Shown piece by piece: positions 19,674-29,108 of a DNA stretch of 64,000 nucleotides. The stretch is from Yamadazyma tenuis. Lineage: Eukaryota > Ascomycota > Pichiomycetes > Serinales > Debaryomycetaceae. The stretch covers positions 992,001 through 1,056,000 of the forward strand of contig NC_089465.1 in the NCBI RefSeq assembly GCF_029203305.1, read 5' to 3'. Positions within the stretch are counted from its first letter, which is position 1. Each line of letters begins with the position of its first letter. The notes under the pieces are model-generated. The model worked only from the letters and a program-made list of their open reading frames with translations, ran no database searches and was not told where the DNA came from. Position numbers and translations under genes: made by a program.

Positions 19674-22600
19674 ATGGACATCTCAAAACCAGTTGGTTCC
19701 GAAATCACGTCGGTGGAGTTTGGTGTGTTGCTGGATAAGGAAATCAGAAACCTATCAGCAAAGCAAATCACAAATCCAATTGTGTTTGACAACTTGGGAC
19801 ACCCCATTACCGGAGGTCTTTACGATTTGGCCTTAGGAGCCTTTTTGAAAAACTTATGTACCACCTGTGGTTTAGATGACAGGTTCTGTCCAGGGCATCA
19901 AGGACACATCGAGTTACCAATTGCGGTCTACAACCCGTTGTTCTTCAATCAATTATTCTTGTTCCTTCGGTCTTCTTGCCTTTATTGTCATCACTTCAAA
20001 TTGAACTCTTTAGAAGTGCACAGATTCACCTGTAAGTTAAGATTGATCCAGTACGGTTTACTCTTGGAGTGTACTGAGCTTGATAACATGATGATTAAGG
20101 GTAAGGGAGAGCTCGATGACGAAGCTGAAGAAGGCGAAGAAGAGGATGGGTTCAAGACCAAGAGTGCCATTGATCCCAAGGCCAAAAAAGATTTGATTGC
20201 ACGTCGTGAATTGTTTGTCGATACCGTAATTGCTACTGCTCTTAGTGAGGGAAGAACAAGCGAAGGTGGAGTGACCACCTCCACCGTTGGTGAAGAAAGA
20301 AAACTCACCATTCATGAATTTTACAAAAGATTGTTGTCTAGACCTAGGTGCGACAACTGTGGAATGTACTCACCATCTTTCAGAAAAGATGGCTTCACCA
20401 AGTTGTTTGAAAACTCCTTGAGAGACAAGCAAGTTGCTAACAATAGAGTCAGAGGTTTGGTTCGTCCCGATATGTTAAGAAATGGCTCTACCACCAGCAA
20501 AAATGATTCGATGCCCAACATCAAGCATAAAGGTGGTTCTAAATACATTTTGTCTACCGAAGTGAAAAACATTTTGGTTTCAGTATTTAAGAAGGAAAAG
20601 AATGTGTTGAATAAAGTGTTCAACGCCAGACCCAACCCTAGCAAGGAAGTGTCTGCCGAAATGTTCTTTTTGACTGCATTAGTTGTTCCTCCAACTAGAT
20701 TCAGATTACCATCCAAGTTGGGTGATGAAGTGCATGAAAACGCCCAGAACGAGTTGCTATCAAACATCTTGAAAACCTGTCTTTTGATCAGAGATTTGAA
20801 CGACCAAATCACCAGTGTTACTAAGGATAAGATCACGATCGACGACAAGAAGATCTTGTTCAACAGATTGATGAACTCGTTTGTGACTATCCAAAACGAC
20901 GTCAACGCATTCATTGATTCTACCAAGAACCAAAACGCTCCCGCTGGTAAGATGCCTGTTCCTGGTGTCAAACAAGCTTTGGAAAAGAAAGAAGGGTTGT
21001 TCAGAAAGCATATGATGGGTAAAAGAGTCAATTTCGCAGCCAGATCGGTTATTTCTCCCGACCCTATGTTGGAAACAAATGAGATTGGTGTTCCTCCTGT
21101 TTTTGCCAAGAAGTTGACATACCCTGAACCAGTCACCGCTTACAACATCAACGAGTTGAGAAAAGCAGTTATAAACGGTCCAGACAAGTGGCCGGGTGCT
21201 GTTCAAGTCCAAAACGAGGATGGTAGTTTGATATCCTTGATCGGTATGAACTTGGAACAAAGAAGGACCGTGGCCAACCAATTGTTAACTCCTAGTAATG
21301 GATCCACTGGAGAGGTGAACAAAAAGGTCTTGAGACACATCAAGAACAAGGACGTGGTTCTCATGAACCGTCAACCAACTTTGCACAAGGCTTCTATGAT
21401 GGGGCATAAGGTGAGAGTATTGCCTGGAGAAAAGACCTTAAGATTGCATTATGCCAACACCGGTGCTTACAATGCTGATTTCGATGGTGATGAAATGAAC
21501 ATGCACTTTCCTCAAAGTGAGAACGCTAAGGCTGAAGCTTTGAACTTGGCTAACACTGACAGTCAATATTTGACTCCTACTTCTGGATCTCCATTGAGAG
21601 GGTTGATTCAAGATCATATTAGTGCAGGTGTCTGGTTGACCAGTAAGGATACGTTTTTCACCAGAGAAACGTATCAACAGTTGATCTACGGATGTATTAG
21701 ACCAGAAGATGGACATATCACCATGACCAGAATCAGAACTTTACCACCTACTATTTTCAAGCCAGAGCCCTTGTGGACCGGTAAGCAGATCATCTCAACC
21801 ATCTTGTTGAATATCAAGCCAGCCGATGTTCCTGGGGTCAATTTGATCTCCAAGAACAAAATCAAAAGTGAATATTGGGGTGAAGGGTCCACTGAAAACG
21901 AAGTGATCTTCAAAAACGGTGAATTATTGTGTGGTATTTTGGACAAATCTCAGTATGGTGCTTCTCAGTTCGGTATAGTCCACTCCTTGCACGAAGTATA
22001 CGGACCTACCATTGCTGGTAAGTCTTTGAGTATTTTGGGTAGACTATTCACAAATTATATCATGATGACTGCGTTCACATGTGGTATGGATGATTTGAGA
22101 TTAACTGCAGAGGGTAACCAATGGAGAAATGATATTTTGAAACAGTCGGTTGACGTTGGAAGACTTGCTGCCAATGAGGTCACCAACTTACCTCTGGACA
22201 CCTCTGTTACCGACAAAGAGTTATTGAAGAGATTGGAAGAAATCTTGAGAGATGATAATAAGCTGGGTATATTGGATGCGGTGACGTCTTCCAAGGCTAA
22301 TGCTATCACTTCCCAGGTGGTGTCCAAGTGTGTTCCAGACGGAACCATGAAGAGATTCCCTTACAACTCGATGCAAGCTATGGCATTATCTGGTGCGAAA
22401 GGTTCCAATGTGAATGTTTCTCAGATCATGTGTCTTTTGGGACAACAGGCTTTGGAAGGAAGAAGAGTGCCGGTTATGGTTTCTGGTAAGTCACTTCCTT
22501 GTTTCAAGCCATACGAGACCGATGCCAGAGCTGGTGGTTACATCAAACAAAGATTTTACTCGGGTATCAGACCCCAGGAATACTATTTCCATTGCATGGC

Positions 22601-24551
22601 CGGTAGAGAAGGTTTGATTGACACCGCTGTCAAGACCTCTCGTTCCGGTTACTTGCAAAGATGTTTGACGAAGCAATTGGAAGGTGTTCATGTCAGTTAC
22701 GATAATTCTGTCAGAGATGGAGACGGTACATTGATCCAATTCTTATACGGAGGTGATGCAGTTGATACCACCAAGCAGAGTCACATGAACGAATTCAAGT
22801 TTTGTTTGGAGAACTACGACTCGTTGTTGAAGAAGTACCAACCTGAGTTTATCGACAATTTGAACACTGACGATGCTCTTGACTACATGAAGAAGTACAA
22901 GAAATCTATCAAGAAGATCAACGATTTGCCCCATTACGAACAAACCTTGAAATACGACCCAACTATTTCTGTCTACAACCCAGCCAAATACTTGGGTGCG
23001 GTGAGTGAAAACTTCCAGAATAGCTTGGAGAAGTTCATCAGCGACAACAAGGAGTTGTTCAAGAAAGATAAGGTTGGTAAAGAAAAGTTCAAGGCATTGA
23101 TGCAATTAAAATACATGAGGTCGTTGATCAACCCCGGTGAGGCCGTTGGTATTATTGCCTCGCAGTCGGTTGGTGAACCTTCCACCCAAATGACGTTGAA
23201 CACTTTCCATTTCGCGGGTCACGGTGCTGCCAATGTGACCTTGGGTATCCCGAGAATGAGAGAAATCATTATGACAGCTTCCTCCTCCATTGCTACTCCA
23301 CAAATGACGATGCCATTGAGAGCAGACATTAACGACGTTCAAGCAGACTTGTTTTGTAAGAACATCACCAAAATTGTATTGAGTGAGTTCTTATTGAACG
23401 TAAGAGTGGTGGAAACCACTTCCACTACGGGAGACGGTGATAACTCAAGATCGTACACCATCAAGTTGAACTTCTTCACCAAGGAAGAATACCAGAAGGA
23501 GTACGATATTACCCAAAAGCATTTGGAAGGGGTGGTTATCTCCAAGTTTTTGGGTGCATTGGAAACCACCATCACCAAGGAAATCAAGAAGCAAAAGAAG
23601 TCCAATGCCCCTAGCATCGGGGTTGCTTCCAAGGCTTCTGACCCAGTTGCCAGTAAGTTGGAGGGAATTGAAGACGACTATGAAGAAGGTGATGGAGATG
23701 CTAATGATGCCAAGATGAAGAAAAACTCCAAACAACAAGTGTCATACGAAGGACCTGATGATGATGAAATCGAAACCATGAAGAGAGCCGAAGAGACTAG
23801 CGAAGAGGAAGATGCTGATTCGGACTCGGACTCCAGCGACGAATCTTCCGAAAGTGAAAGTGAAGATGACATGCAAGTTGACAAGCCTATTAGCAAAGAA
23901 GCCAAGAGCAGACAGCAAGAAGTGATCACCAATCACCATTTCGTCACCAAGTTCAACTTCGACGACGACAATGGAGAATGGTGTGAGTTTGACTTGAGGT
24001 TGGTGGGTGACTTTGAAAAATTGTTGATGGTCAACATTGTTGAAGAGTTGAGTAAGAAGATTGTGGTAAGAGAAGTGCCCAAAATAGGTAGATGTATTCA
24101 CCCAAGTGGAGAAAGACACTTGACGACGGAGGGAGTGAACTTCAGAGCCATGTGGGAACAAGATGACTTTATTGATGTCAACAGCATCACCTCCAATGAC
24201 ATCTACCAGGTATTGAAGACTTATGGGGTCGAGGCTGCTAGAAACACCATTGTCAGGGAAATCAACAATGTGTTCGAAAGGTATGCCATCAATGTTTCAT
24301 CCAGACACTTGGACTTGATCGGAGACATGATGACTCGTGAAGGAACCTACTTGGCCTTCAACAGACAGGGTATTGACTCTTCCACTTCTGCATTCATGAA
24401 GATGTCATACGAAACCACCTGTCAATTCATCACCAAGTCGGTGTTGAACGGAGACAAAGAAGAACTTGAAAGTCCATCGGCCAAGATTGTCATGGGTAAG
24501 TTATCCAATGTGGGAACTGGAACCTTTGATTTGTTCACCAAATTGCAATAA
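19674..24551 (+). CDS. RPA190: RNA polymerase I largest subunit
   Basis: 1625 residues, close to the 1664 of S. cerevisiae Rpa190. The N-terminal clamp zinc motif is 'CTTCGLDDRFCPGHQGH' (about 62-78). A second Cys pair, CxxC near residue 105, also lies in the clamp. The catalytic magnesium loop 'NADFDGDEMNMHFPQ' has its three Asp at 602, 604 and 606. The trigger-loop region 'GEAVGIIASQSVGEPSTQM' is intact. An acidic Glu/Asp/Ser insertion (about residues 1325-1405) is characteristic of Pol I rather than Pol II or III. The enzyme transcribes 35S rDNA in the nucleolus. PAC/RRPE motifs precede the start. Confidence 0.98.
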   Translation: MDISKPVGSEITSVEFGVLLDKEIRNLSAKQITNPIVFDNLGHPITGGLYDLALGAFLKNLCTTCGLDDRFCPGHQGHIELPIAVYNPLFFNQLFLFLRSSCLYCHHFKLNSLEVHRFTCKLRLIQYGLLLECTELDNMMIKGKGELDDEAEEGEEEDGFKTKSAIDPKAKKDLIARRELFVDTVIATALSEGRTSEGGVTTSTVGEERKLTIHEFYKRLLSRPRCDNCGMYSPSFRKDGFTKLFENSLRDKQVANNRVRGLVRPDMLRNGSTTSKNDSMPNIKHKGGSKYILSTEVKNILVSVFKKEKNVLNKVFNARPNPSKEVSAEMFFLTALVVPPTRFRLPSKLGDEVHENAQNELLSNILKTCLLIRDLNDQITSVTKDKITIDDKKILFNRLMNSFVTIQNDVNAFIDSTKNQNAPAGKMPVPGVKQALEKKEGLFRKHMMGKRVNFAARSVISPDPMLETNEIGVPPVFAKKLTYPEPVTAYNINELRKAVINGPDKWPGAVQVQNEDGSLISLIGMNLEQRRTVANQLLTPSNGSTGEVNKKVLRHIKNKDVVLMNRQPTLHKASMMGHKVRVLPGEKTLRLHYANTGAYNADFDGDEMNMHFPQSENAKAEALNLANTDSQYLTPTSGSPLRGLIQDHISAGVWLTSKDTFFTRETYQQLIYGCIRPEDGHITMTRIRTLPPTIFKPEPLWTGKQIISTILLNIKPADVPGVNLISKNKIKSEYWGEGSTENEVIFKNGELLCGILDKSQYGASQFGIVHSLHEVYGPTIAGKSLSILGRLFTNYIMMTAFTCGMDDLRLTAEGNQWRNDILKQSVDVGRLAANEVTNLPLDTSVTDKELLKRLEEILRDDNKLGILDAVTSSKANAITSQVVSKCVPDGTMKRFPYNSMQAMALSGAKGSNVNVSQIMCLLGQQALEGRRVPVMVSGKSLPCFKPYETDARAGGYIKQRFYSGIRPQEYYFHCMAGREGLIDTAVKTSRSGYLQRCLTKQLEGVHVSYDNSVRDGDGTLIQFLYGGDAVDTTKQSHMNEFKFCLENYDSLLKKYQPEFIDNLNTDDALDYMKKYKKSIKKINDLPHYEQTLKYDPTISVYNPAKYLGAVSENFQNSLEKFISDNKELFKKDKVGKEKFKALMQLKYMRSLINPGEAVGIIASQSVGEPSTQMTLNTFHFAGHGAANVTLGIPRMREIIMTASSSIATPQMTMPLRADINDVQADLFCKNITKIVLSEFLLNVRVVETTSTTGDGDNSRSYTIKLNFFTKEEYQKEYDITQKHLEGVVISKFLGALETTITKEIKKQKKSNAPSIGVASKASDPVASKLEGIEDDYEEGDGDANDAKMKKNSKQQVSYEGPDDDEIETMKRAEETSEEEDADSDSDSSDESSESESEDDMQVDKPISKEAKSRQQEVITNHHFVTKFNFDDDNGEWCEFDLRLVGDFEKLLMVNIVEELSKKIVVREVPKIGRCIHPSGERHLTTEGVNFRAMWEQDDFIDVNSITSNDIYQVLKTYGVEAARNTIVREINNVFERYAINVSSRHLDLIGDMMTREGTYLAFNRQGIDSSTSAFMKMSYETTCQFITKSVLNGDKEELESPSAKIVMGKLSNVGTGTFDLFTKLQ

Positions 24552-24655
24552 TTAACTGTTAATAGAAATATAAGATACGATAAAGGAAATGACTGCAATG
24601 GTGTGTTTATTTGTTGGATTCTACTTCCAATTAAGTTCATATCCTAACTGGGACA

Positions 24656-25174
24656 CTAAATATTATAACATGCAATCAAGAAACTGGAAATAAAACTGAT
24701 CTTAAAGTTGAAATTGTCGAAAAACAACTGTCTGGTGTCAAAGGATTGGTTGTTGAACCGGAATATATAATTCCAAGGAATTTGAATCACGCCTCGTGAC
24801 TGTAAAAATTGCAAAACTAAGTACACAGACAATGTCAAGGTGACTATCAAAGAGCTGAATTTCCCGATGATAATACCCAAGAAAAGCCCGGTGACAGACC
24901 CGAGGGTCAATTCATTATAGGTTTTGTGCCTACTTGAAAGTTGCAAATTGGAGACATCGGAGCCCACACTTTTGATGGTAGATGCAGGTGAGCTAGAAAC
25001 TCCTTTAAAGCCGGAGTCATTGAAGATCGGGTGAAGCAATGGCACAAAGGCTAGTCTGTAAGGACTGAATGGTTTGAAGGAGAATTTGGGGAACTTAGCT
25101 CTTCCCAAGTAAAGTCTAAACATTGTTAATGTGGAAATATGATGATGATTGCTGAAGCGCAGGGTTCGATGCAT
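24656..25174 (-). CDS. FUN14: FUN14-domain mitochondrial outer-membrane protein
   Basis: 172 residues, or 155 from the ATG at 25123, which gives a more basic, mitochondrial-type N-terminus (MFRLYLGRAKFPKF). The C-terminal part has the FUN14 pattern: 'YNELTLGSVTGLFLGIIIGK', a second helix ending 'LQFLQSRGVIQIPW', then a short linker and a terminal hydrophobic stretch. FUN14/FUNDC1 proteins reside in the mitochondrial outer membrane; animal members act as mitophagy receptors, while the yeast role is less clear. It is convergent with RPA190, with about 100 bp between stops. Confidence 0.72.
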   Translation of the reverse strand: MHRTLRFSNHHHISTLTMFRLYLGRAKFPKFSFKPFSPYRLAFVPLLHPIFNDSGFKGVSSSPASTIKSVGSDVSNLQLSSRHKTYNELTLGSVTGLFLGIIIGKFSSLIVTLTLSVYLVLQFLQSRGVIQIPWNYIFRFNNQSFDTRQLFFDNFNFKISFISSFLIACYNI

Positions 25175-25758
25175 TAAAATGGTGAGGGCACGGTGGGGGC
25201 TCTGGCTTTGTTGGGTGTGTGCTGGTTTAGAGTCTGGGCGGGTATAGGCACGACCCGGTGCCCCCAGTGGGCACGATCAGTCGCACCACCCGCTCCTGCA
25301 CTTCCGTGGCCCTGTCGGCCCCCCAAGTCGTGCCCGGCCCCCCGCTATCAGGTCTAGATTTTTATATCCAACCAGCACACACCTGCAAAGTCCACAAATG
25401 GAAAAAATTAGCTTGTGACAAGTCCGTTGGTTTTATTCTCCACCTGCGAACAAATTCCGTTCCGTGCTCCTACGAGCAGAAACCCTTTTATCAGACGTGG
25501 TTTTCTGGAACCAAAAAATCTCAAAATTCCTAATCGTTTTTCTTTTCACAGCTATTTTCCACAGTGGTTCATTTTGCAATCTTAAAATCCACCCACTTTT
25601 ATTCCTTCTAAGTACTTGCTTTAAAGCAAAGCGTTACGTTCTAAACCGTGGCATTTCAACAATTGCTTCGTTGGCCCCAAATATTTGATTCAACCCATTA
25701 GCCTTGTAAACTACCTACCTCCACCTGTACTATTATTTCGTGTATTATATCCTCCAAC
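25175..25758. other. Intergenic region with GC-rich inverted repeats
   Basis: 584 bp between divergent genes. A GC-rich island at 25190-25350 contains GGCACGA at about 25247 and again near 25269, with GTCGTGCC near 25328 as its inverse. GTGCCC and GGGCAC (25258-25274) form a small hairpin. The rest is T-rich, as expected of a promoter. No gene seen. Confidence 0.45.
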
Positions 25759-26592
25759 ATGATCGGAAACTACCCCATGCGCCAGGACTACACCTCCTTG
25801 GACCACCACCACTGCTCTCCCAATGACCACTTGCAGCCGGCCTTGGTACAAGTGTGTCCGTCCATTTACTATGGAAACTTGAACAGTCTTTCAGATCGAC
25901 TGTTTGCTAACCACAACTTCAAAATCATCGTCAACTGCTTGCCTACCTATAAGTTCTTGAACCGTTTGGACCACCAGTCACACGGCGTGTCATTGTCGTC
26001 GGATGTTATTGTTCTCTCGTTGGACTTGGGTTTTGATATTAACAAGTACTCTGAGCACGAAAAGCAGTTGCTCGACGAGTTCACTAGCACCTACAATAAG
26101 GTGCTTCAGAACTTCATGAGCTTCTTTGTCACTTATAACGACAACATCTCCAACCATATCCACGGGTTACCCAACAACTTGAATTTGAATTTGCAGCACC
26201 CGATTTTGACGGGTAATTTGAAGAACAATCTCTTCAAATTGATACGAATCATCAAGCTTTTCAAGATTATCAACAGCTCGATTGAAGTGCTTGTGGTGGG
26301 GGAGTTTAACGAAAACTGCTCCAAAGCACTTCTCATTGGATACTTGATGGATAACTATAATTACAACCTCAATGCGTGTTTGCACTACTTGAGTGGCCGT
26401 GTGGCCCTCAACTTCAACTCCAACTACTACAACGACTTGCTAATTCTTGAGAACTTGAAGAAGTTCTACCGAGAAAATAGTGATATCAAGCTGGGTTCGA
26501 GTGTGTTGTTCAACAACAAAGATGGTAAGAGGGCGAGAGATGATGACGGGGTGTGTGGTAAGCGGGCAAGATGGGAAAGTGGGAGGGTTTAG
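25759..26592 (+). CDS. Dual-specificity phosphatase-like protein, catalytically dead
   Basis: 277 residues. The fold markers of a DSP domain are visible: 'VCPSIYYGNLNSLSD' (the usual 'phLYLGs' strand), 'FKIIVNCLP' and the helix after the active-site loop, 'SKALLIGYLMDNYNYNLNAC'. The catalytic loop HCx5R is replaced: 'VLVVGEFNENCSKALLIGY' puts Gly181-Glu182 where His-Cys should be and Ser188 where Arg should be. An Asn/His-rich segment of about 50 residues interrupts the domain. It is probably a pseudophosphatase that binds a phosphoprotein or regulates a partner; no partner can be named. The tail is basic (KRAR repeats). Confidence 0.68.
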   Translation: MIGNYPMRQDYTSLDHHHCSPNDHLQPALVQVCPSIYYGNLNSLSDRLFANHNFKIIVNCLPTYKFLNRLDHQSHGVSLSSDVIVLSLDLGFDINKYSEHEKQLLDEFTSTYNKVLQNFMSFFVTYNDNISNHIHGLPNNLNLNLQHPILTGNLKNNLFKLIRIIKLFKIINSSIEVLVVGEFNENCSKALLIGYLMDNYNYNLNACLHYLSGRVALNFNSNYYNDLLILENLKKFYRENSDIKLGSSVLFNNKDGKRARDDDGVCGKRARWESGRV

Positions 26593-26698
26593 GTTTTGTA
26601 TTAAATGACTGTATGTAAAAATATACTATTGAACAATTGAACTAGTGCCTGCGTGGTTTCGTGAATATGTGTAGCACCGAGTGTGATGACCGACTTCT

Positions 26699-27121
26699 CT
26701 ACTGAGGTACAGTGAACCCGACCCGGTTGGCTGACTTCTCCACTGTTTCTGACTGGTCCATCCCGAGTCCCAGGTTGTACCGCTCAATCAACTCCTGGTA
26801 CGTCCTTTGTCCGTAGAGGAAATCACTGACATTCTTAAAATGCTGCTGTTGAATCCGAGTTGGGTTTGGATTTTCTGCACTGAACTCAGCGAAAAGCTGC
26901 TTAAACGCTTCTTCAAACTTTGCCGATGGTTTCAAATCAACTTGCAAGTTCTTCAACTGAGCATCCACCTCTGCGATGGACCGGTTCTGCTTGATGAGTT
27001 GAATCTTCTTATATTCAAGCATAGCTTTGTTCTTGGCGAGATTGGACTTCTCGTGAACCTTGTGGCTTCTTGCCGCTATCACACGAAGTTCCTTGATGAT
27101 GTTTTTATATACGGGTAACAT
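26699..27121 (-). CDS. FMC1: Mitochondrial ATP synthase assembly factor Fmc1 (LYR-like)
   Basis: 140 residues from the first ATG at 27119-27121; the frame to 27202 opens with GTG. The N-terminus 'LPVYKNIIKELRVI' takes the place of the LYR-type helix. The C-terminus 'FLYGQRTYQELIERYNLGL' followed by 'SANRVGFTVP' is diagnostic of Fmc1. S. cerevisiae Fmc1 (155 residues) works with Atp12 in assembling the F1 sector in the matrix. It is divergent from IDH1 across 192 bp, so two respiratory genes share a promoter region. Confidence 0.87.
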   Translation of the reverse strand: MLPVYKNIIKELRVIAARSHKVHEKSNLAKNKAMLEYKKIQLIKQNRSIAEVDAQLKNLQVDLKPSAKFEEAFKQLFAEFSAENPNPTRIQQQHFKNVSDFLYGQRTYQELIERYNLGLGMDQSETVEKSANRVGFTVPQ

Positions 27122-27208
27122 CGCTTGCAACTGAGTATCGGTTCGCAAAACCTGCCAAATATGCCAAAAACGGGTCGTGCGGATTACGGCTCCGGTGCGC
27201 ACCGTCGT

Positions 27209-27286
27209 CCAATTAAATTTTTTCCCATGGGTGAGAATGCAATCTCCTACTACAACTCCGAAGTTATAGCGGATTAAAAAATTTTC
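27209..27286. promoter_or_regulatory. CCAAT box and AAAATTTTC element, FMC1/IDH1 promoter
   Basis: CCAAT at 27209-27213 is the binding core of the HAP2/3/4/5 complex, a known activator of respiratory genes. AAAAAATTTTC at 27276-27286 is an AATTTT-type element 27 bp before the IDH1 ATG. Both sit between the divergent starts of FMC1 and IDH1. Confidence 0.45.
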
Positions 27287-27313
27287 AGAACAACTTCCCC
27301 AAACAATCCCAAA

Positions 27314-28402
27314 ATGTTCAAGACTTCCAAAACCTCGCTCAGATCATTAGCCACCTTTGCTTCTCCTGAAGCCGTATTGCCCAAGAAATACGGAGGAAAG
27401 TATACCATCACCTTGATCCCTGGTGATGGAGTTGGTAAAGAAATCACCGACTCCGTTAAAACCATTTTCAAGGATCAAAGCGTGCCAATCGAATGGGAAA
27501 CCATTGAGGTTAGTGGTATTGACAAGAATGCCGATGGGGTTCTCGATGGAGTTTCTCAAGCAGTTGAATCATTGAAGAGAAACAAAATTGGGTTGAAAGG
27601 GATCTTGTACACCCCAACCGGCACGTCCGCCAAATCTTTAAATGTCGCTTTGAGAAAGGAATTGGACATCTACGCTTCGCTCGTATTGATCAAGAACATC
27701 CCTGGTGTCAAGGGTAAGTTGGATGGTATTGATTTCGCGTTGGTTAGAGAAAACACCGAAGGTGAATATTCTGGATTGGAACATCAATCTTACCCAGGAG
27801 TGGTTGAATCGTTGAAGATCATGACCAGATTCAAGTCCGAAAGAATTGGAAAGTTCGCCTTTGATTTTGCCAAGAAGAACAATAGAAAGTTGGTTACTGC
27901 CATTCACAAGGCTAACATCATGAAATTAGGTGATGGTTTATTTAGACAAACCATCAAAGACATTGCCCAAGATTACAGTGGAATTGAAGTGAATGACTTG
28001 ATTGTCGACAATGCATCTATGCAAGCTGTTGCCCATCCTCAACAATTTGATGTGTTGGTAACTCCAAACTTGTACGGTTCTATTTTGTCCAACATTGGTG
28101 CTGCTTTAATTGGTGGTCCCGGTTTGGTTCCAGGTGCTAACTTTGGTAGAGAATACGCTGTTTTTGAACCAGGTTGTAGACACGTTGGTTTGGATATCAA
28201 GGGCCAAAACACTGCTAACCCTACTGCCATGATATTGTCGGCTTCCATGATGTTGAGACACTTGGGATTGAACGATCACGCCGACAAGATTTCTAAGGCT
28301 ACCTACGACGTCATTGCTGAAGGTAAGACCACCACCAGAGACATTGGTGGTAGTGCTTCCACCACTGAGTTCACTGATGCTATTTTGGCCAAGTTGAACT
28401 AG
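27314..28402 (+). CDS. IDH1: NAD-isocitrate dehydrogenase, regulatory subunit Idh1
   Basis: 362 residues; S. cerevisiae Idh1 has 360. A short basic presequence (about 1-20) precedes 'LPKKYGGKYTITLIPGDGVG'. Family motifs include 'GLKGILYTPTG', 'RENTEGEYSGLEHQSYPGVV', 'VDNASMQAVAHPQQFDVLV', 'LYGSILSNIGAALIGGPGLV' and 'GGSASTTEFTDAI'. The N-terminal 'LPKKYGG' and the Ala-Ser-Met-Gln block identify the regulatory subunit rather than Idh2. Idh1 binds AMP and citrate in the mitochondrial octamer that makes 2-oxoglutarate in the TCA cycle. Confidence 0.95.
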   Translation: MFKTSKTSLRSLATFASPEAVLPKKYGGKYTITLIPGDGVGKEITDSVKTIFKDQSVPIEWETIEVSGIDKNADGVLDGVSQAVESLKRNKIGLKGILYTPTGTSAKSLNVALRKELDIYASLVLIKNIPGVKGKLDGIDFALVRENTEGEYSGLEHQSYPGVVESLKIMTRFKSERIGKFAFDFAKKNNRKLVTAIHKANIMKLGDGLFRQTIKDIAQDYSGIEVNDLIVDNASMQAVAHPQQFDVLVTPNLYGSILSNIGAALIGGPGLVPGANFGREYAVFEPGCRHVGLDIKGQNTANPTAMILSASMMLRHLGLNDHADKISKATYDVIAEGKTTTRDIGGSASTTEFTDAILAKLN

Positions 28403-28605
28403 TTTAAGTTATTATATCTTATAGATTAGGTTGAATATAAGAGAGAGAAAAGAGTTTGGGTAACATCTGGGTTCTAATCGTGCTTTTTATGTCTGTCTAT
28501 AGGAACATCCTAGCAGATTTGATGATGCATTAGGGTGGGCCGTATGAGTAGGCGCACTATTTTGTTGTGTTGAAGACCGATCCCGCCTTTTGGTATTTCA
28601 TAAGT

Positions 28606-28679
28606 GGTTCCGTGGTCTAGCCGGTTATGACGTCTGCTTAACACGCATAAGGTCCCCAGTTCGATCCTGGGCGGAATCA
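28606..28679 (+). tRNA. tRNA-Val (anticodon AAC)
   Basis: 74 nt, no intron. The 7-bp acceptor stem pairs GGTTCCG with CGGAATC (one G-U), with discriminator A. The D arm is GTC/GAC, the anticodon loop is TTAACAC with AAC, and the T arm is CCCAG-TTCGATC-CTGGG. Internal A and B boxes are intact. The anticodon stem TCTGC/GCATA has one mismatch (C28-T42), where S. cerevisiae has a G-C type pair. Confidence 0.95.
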
Positions 28680-28693
28680 TTTTTTTTTTTTTT
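28680..28693 (+). terminator. Pol III terminator of tRNA-Val
   Basis: 14 consecutive T residues begin one base after the discriminator, a strong RNA polymerase III termination signal. Confidence 0.9.
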
Positions 28694-29108
28694 AGAAGGT
28701 TAAGTATAACTACTTGAAAATCGTGAATGGATCAAATACTTGGCAAGAAGCATGAATATAAGGTTGGTATTGTTACCCACCTTTCTTATAAATGAAATGC
28801 CACTAGAATAGGACATGGTAAATTTTTTCTCGCAAAGGTCCAATTTTTGCAAGTTTTGCAGCCTTCGCTCTGCTAATATATATTCAGGTTTAGAACTCAC
28901 TTTGATTATCAAATTGCCTGGACGTGTTGCAATTGCCCTCACTCTAGAGGTTTTGATATGGATGTTCTCGGCTCGCGTATTAGGATGACGTTGTCAAGAA
29001 AAATACTTCTTGCGGGCTCCGAATGCAAGAACTCTAAATTGAAGCAATGAGCAGTCCAGACTCGCATGTATAAAACCAATCAGGTTTGTGTTTTTTTGTC
29101 CCCACAAT
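28694..29108. other. Intergenic region, AGP2 promoter
   Basis: About 415 bp between tRNA-Val and AGP2. A TATAAAA lies near 29069, 40 bp before the AGP2 ATG. A 22-codon frame from 28726 is not supported by any recognised motif. No LTR or other insertion is seen next to the tRNA gene. Confidence 0.4.

Noticed and set aside
28726..28794. 22-codon ATG frame after tRNA-Val
   Set aside because: Too short to judge, with no recognised peptide and no supporting signal.
28560..29000. Ty/LTR insertion next to the tRNA gene
   Set aside because: tRNA flanks are common integration sites, but no TG..CA-bounded repeat or reverse-transcriptase remnant was seen.
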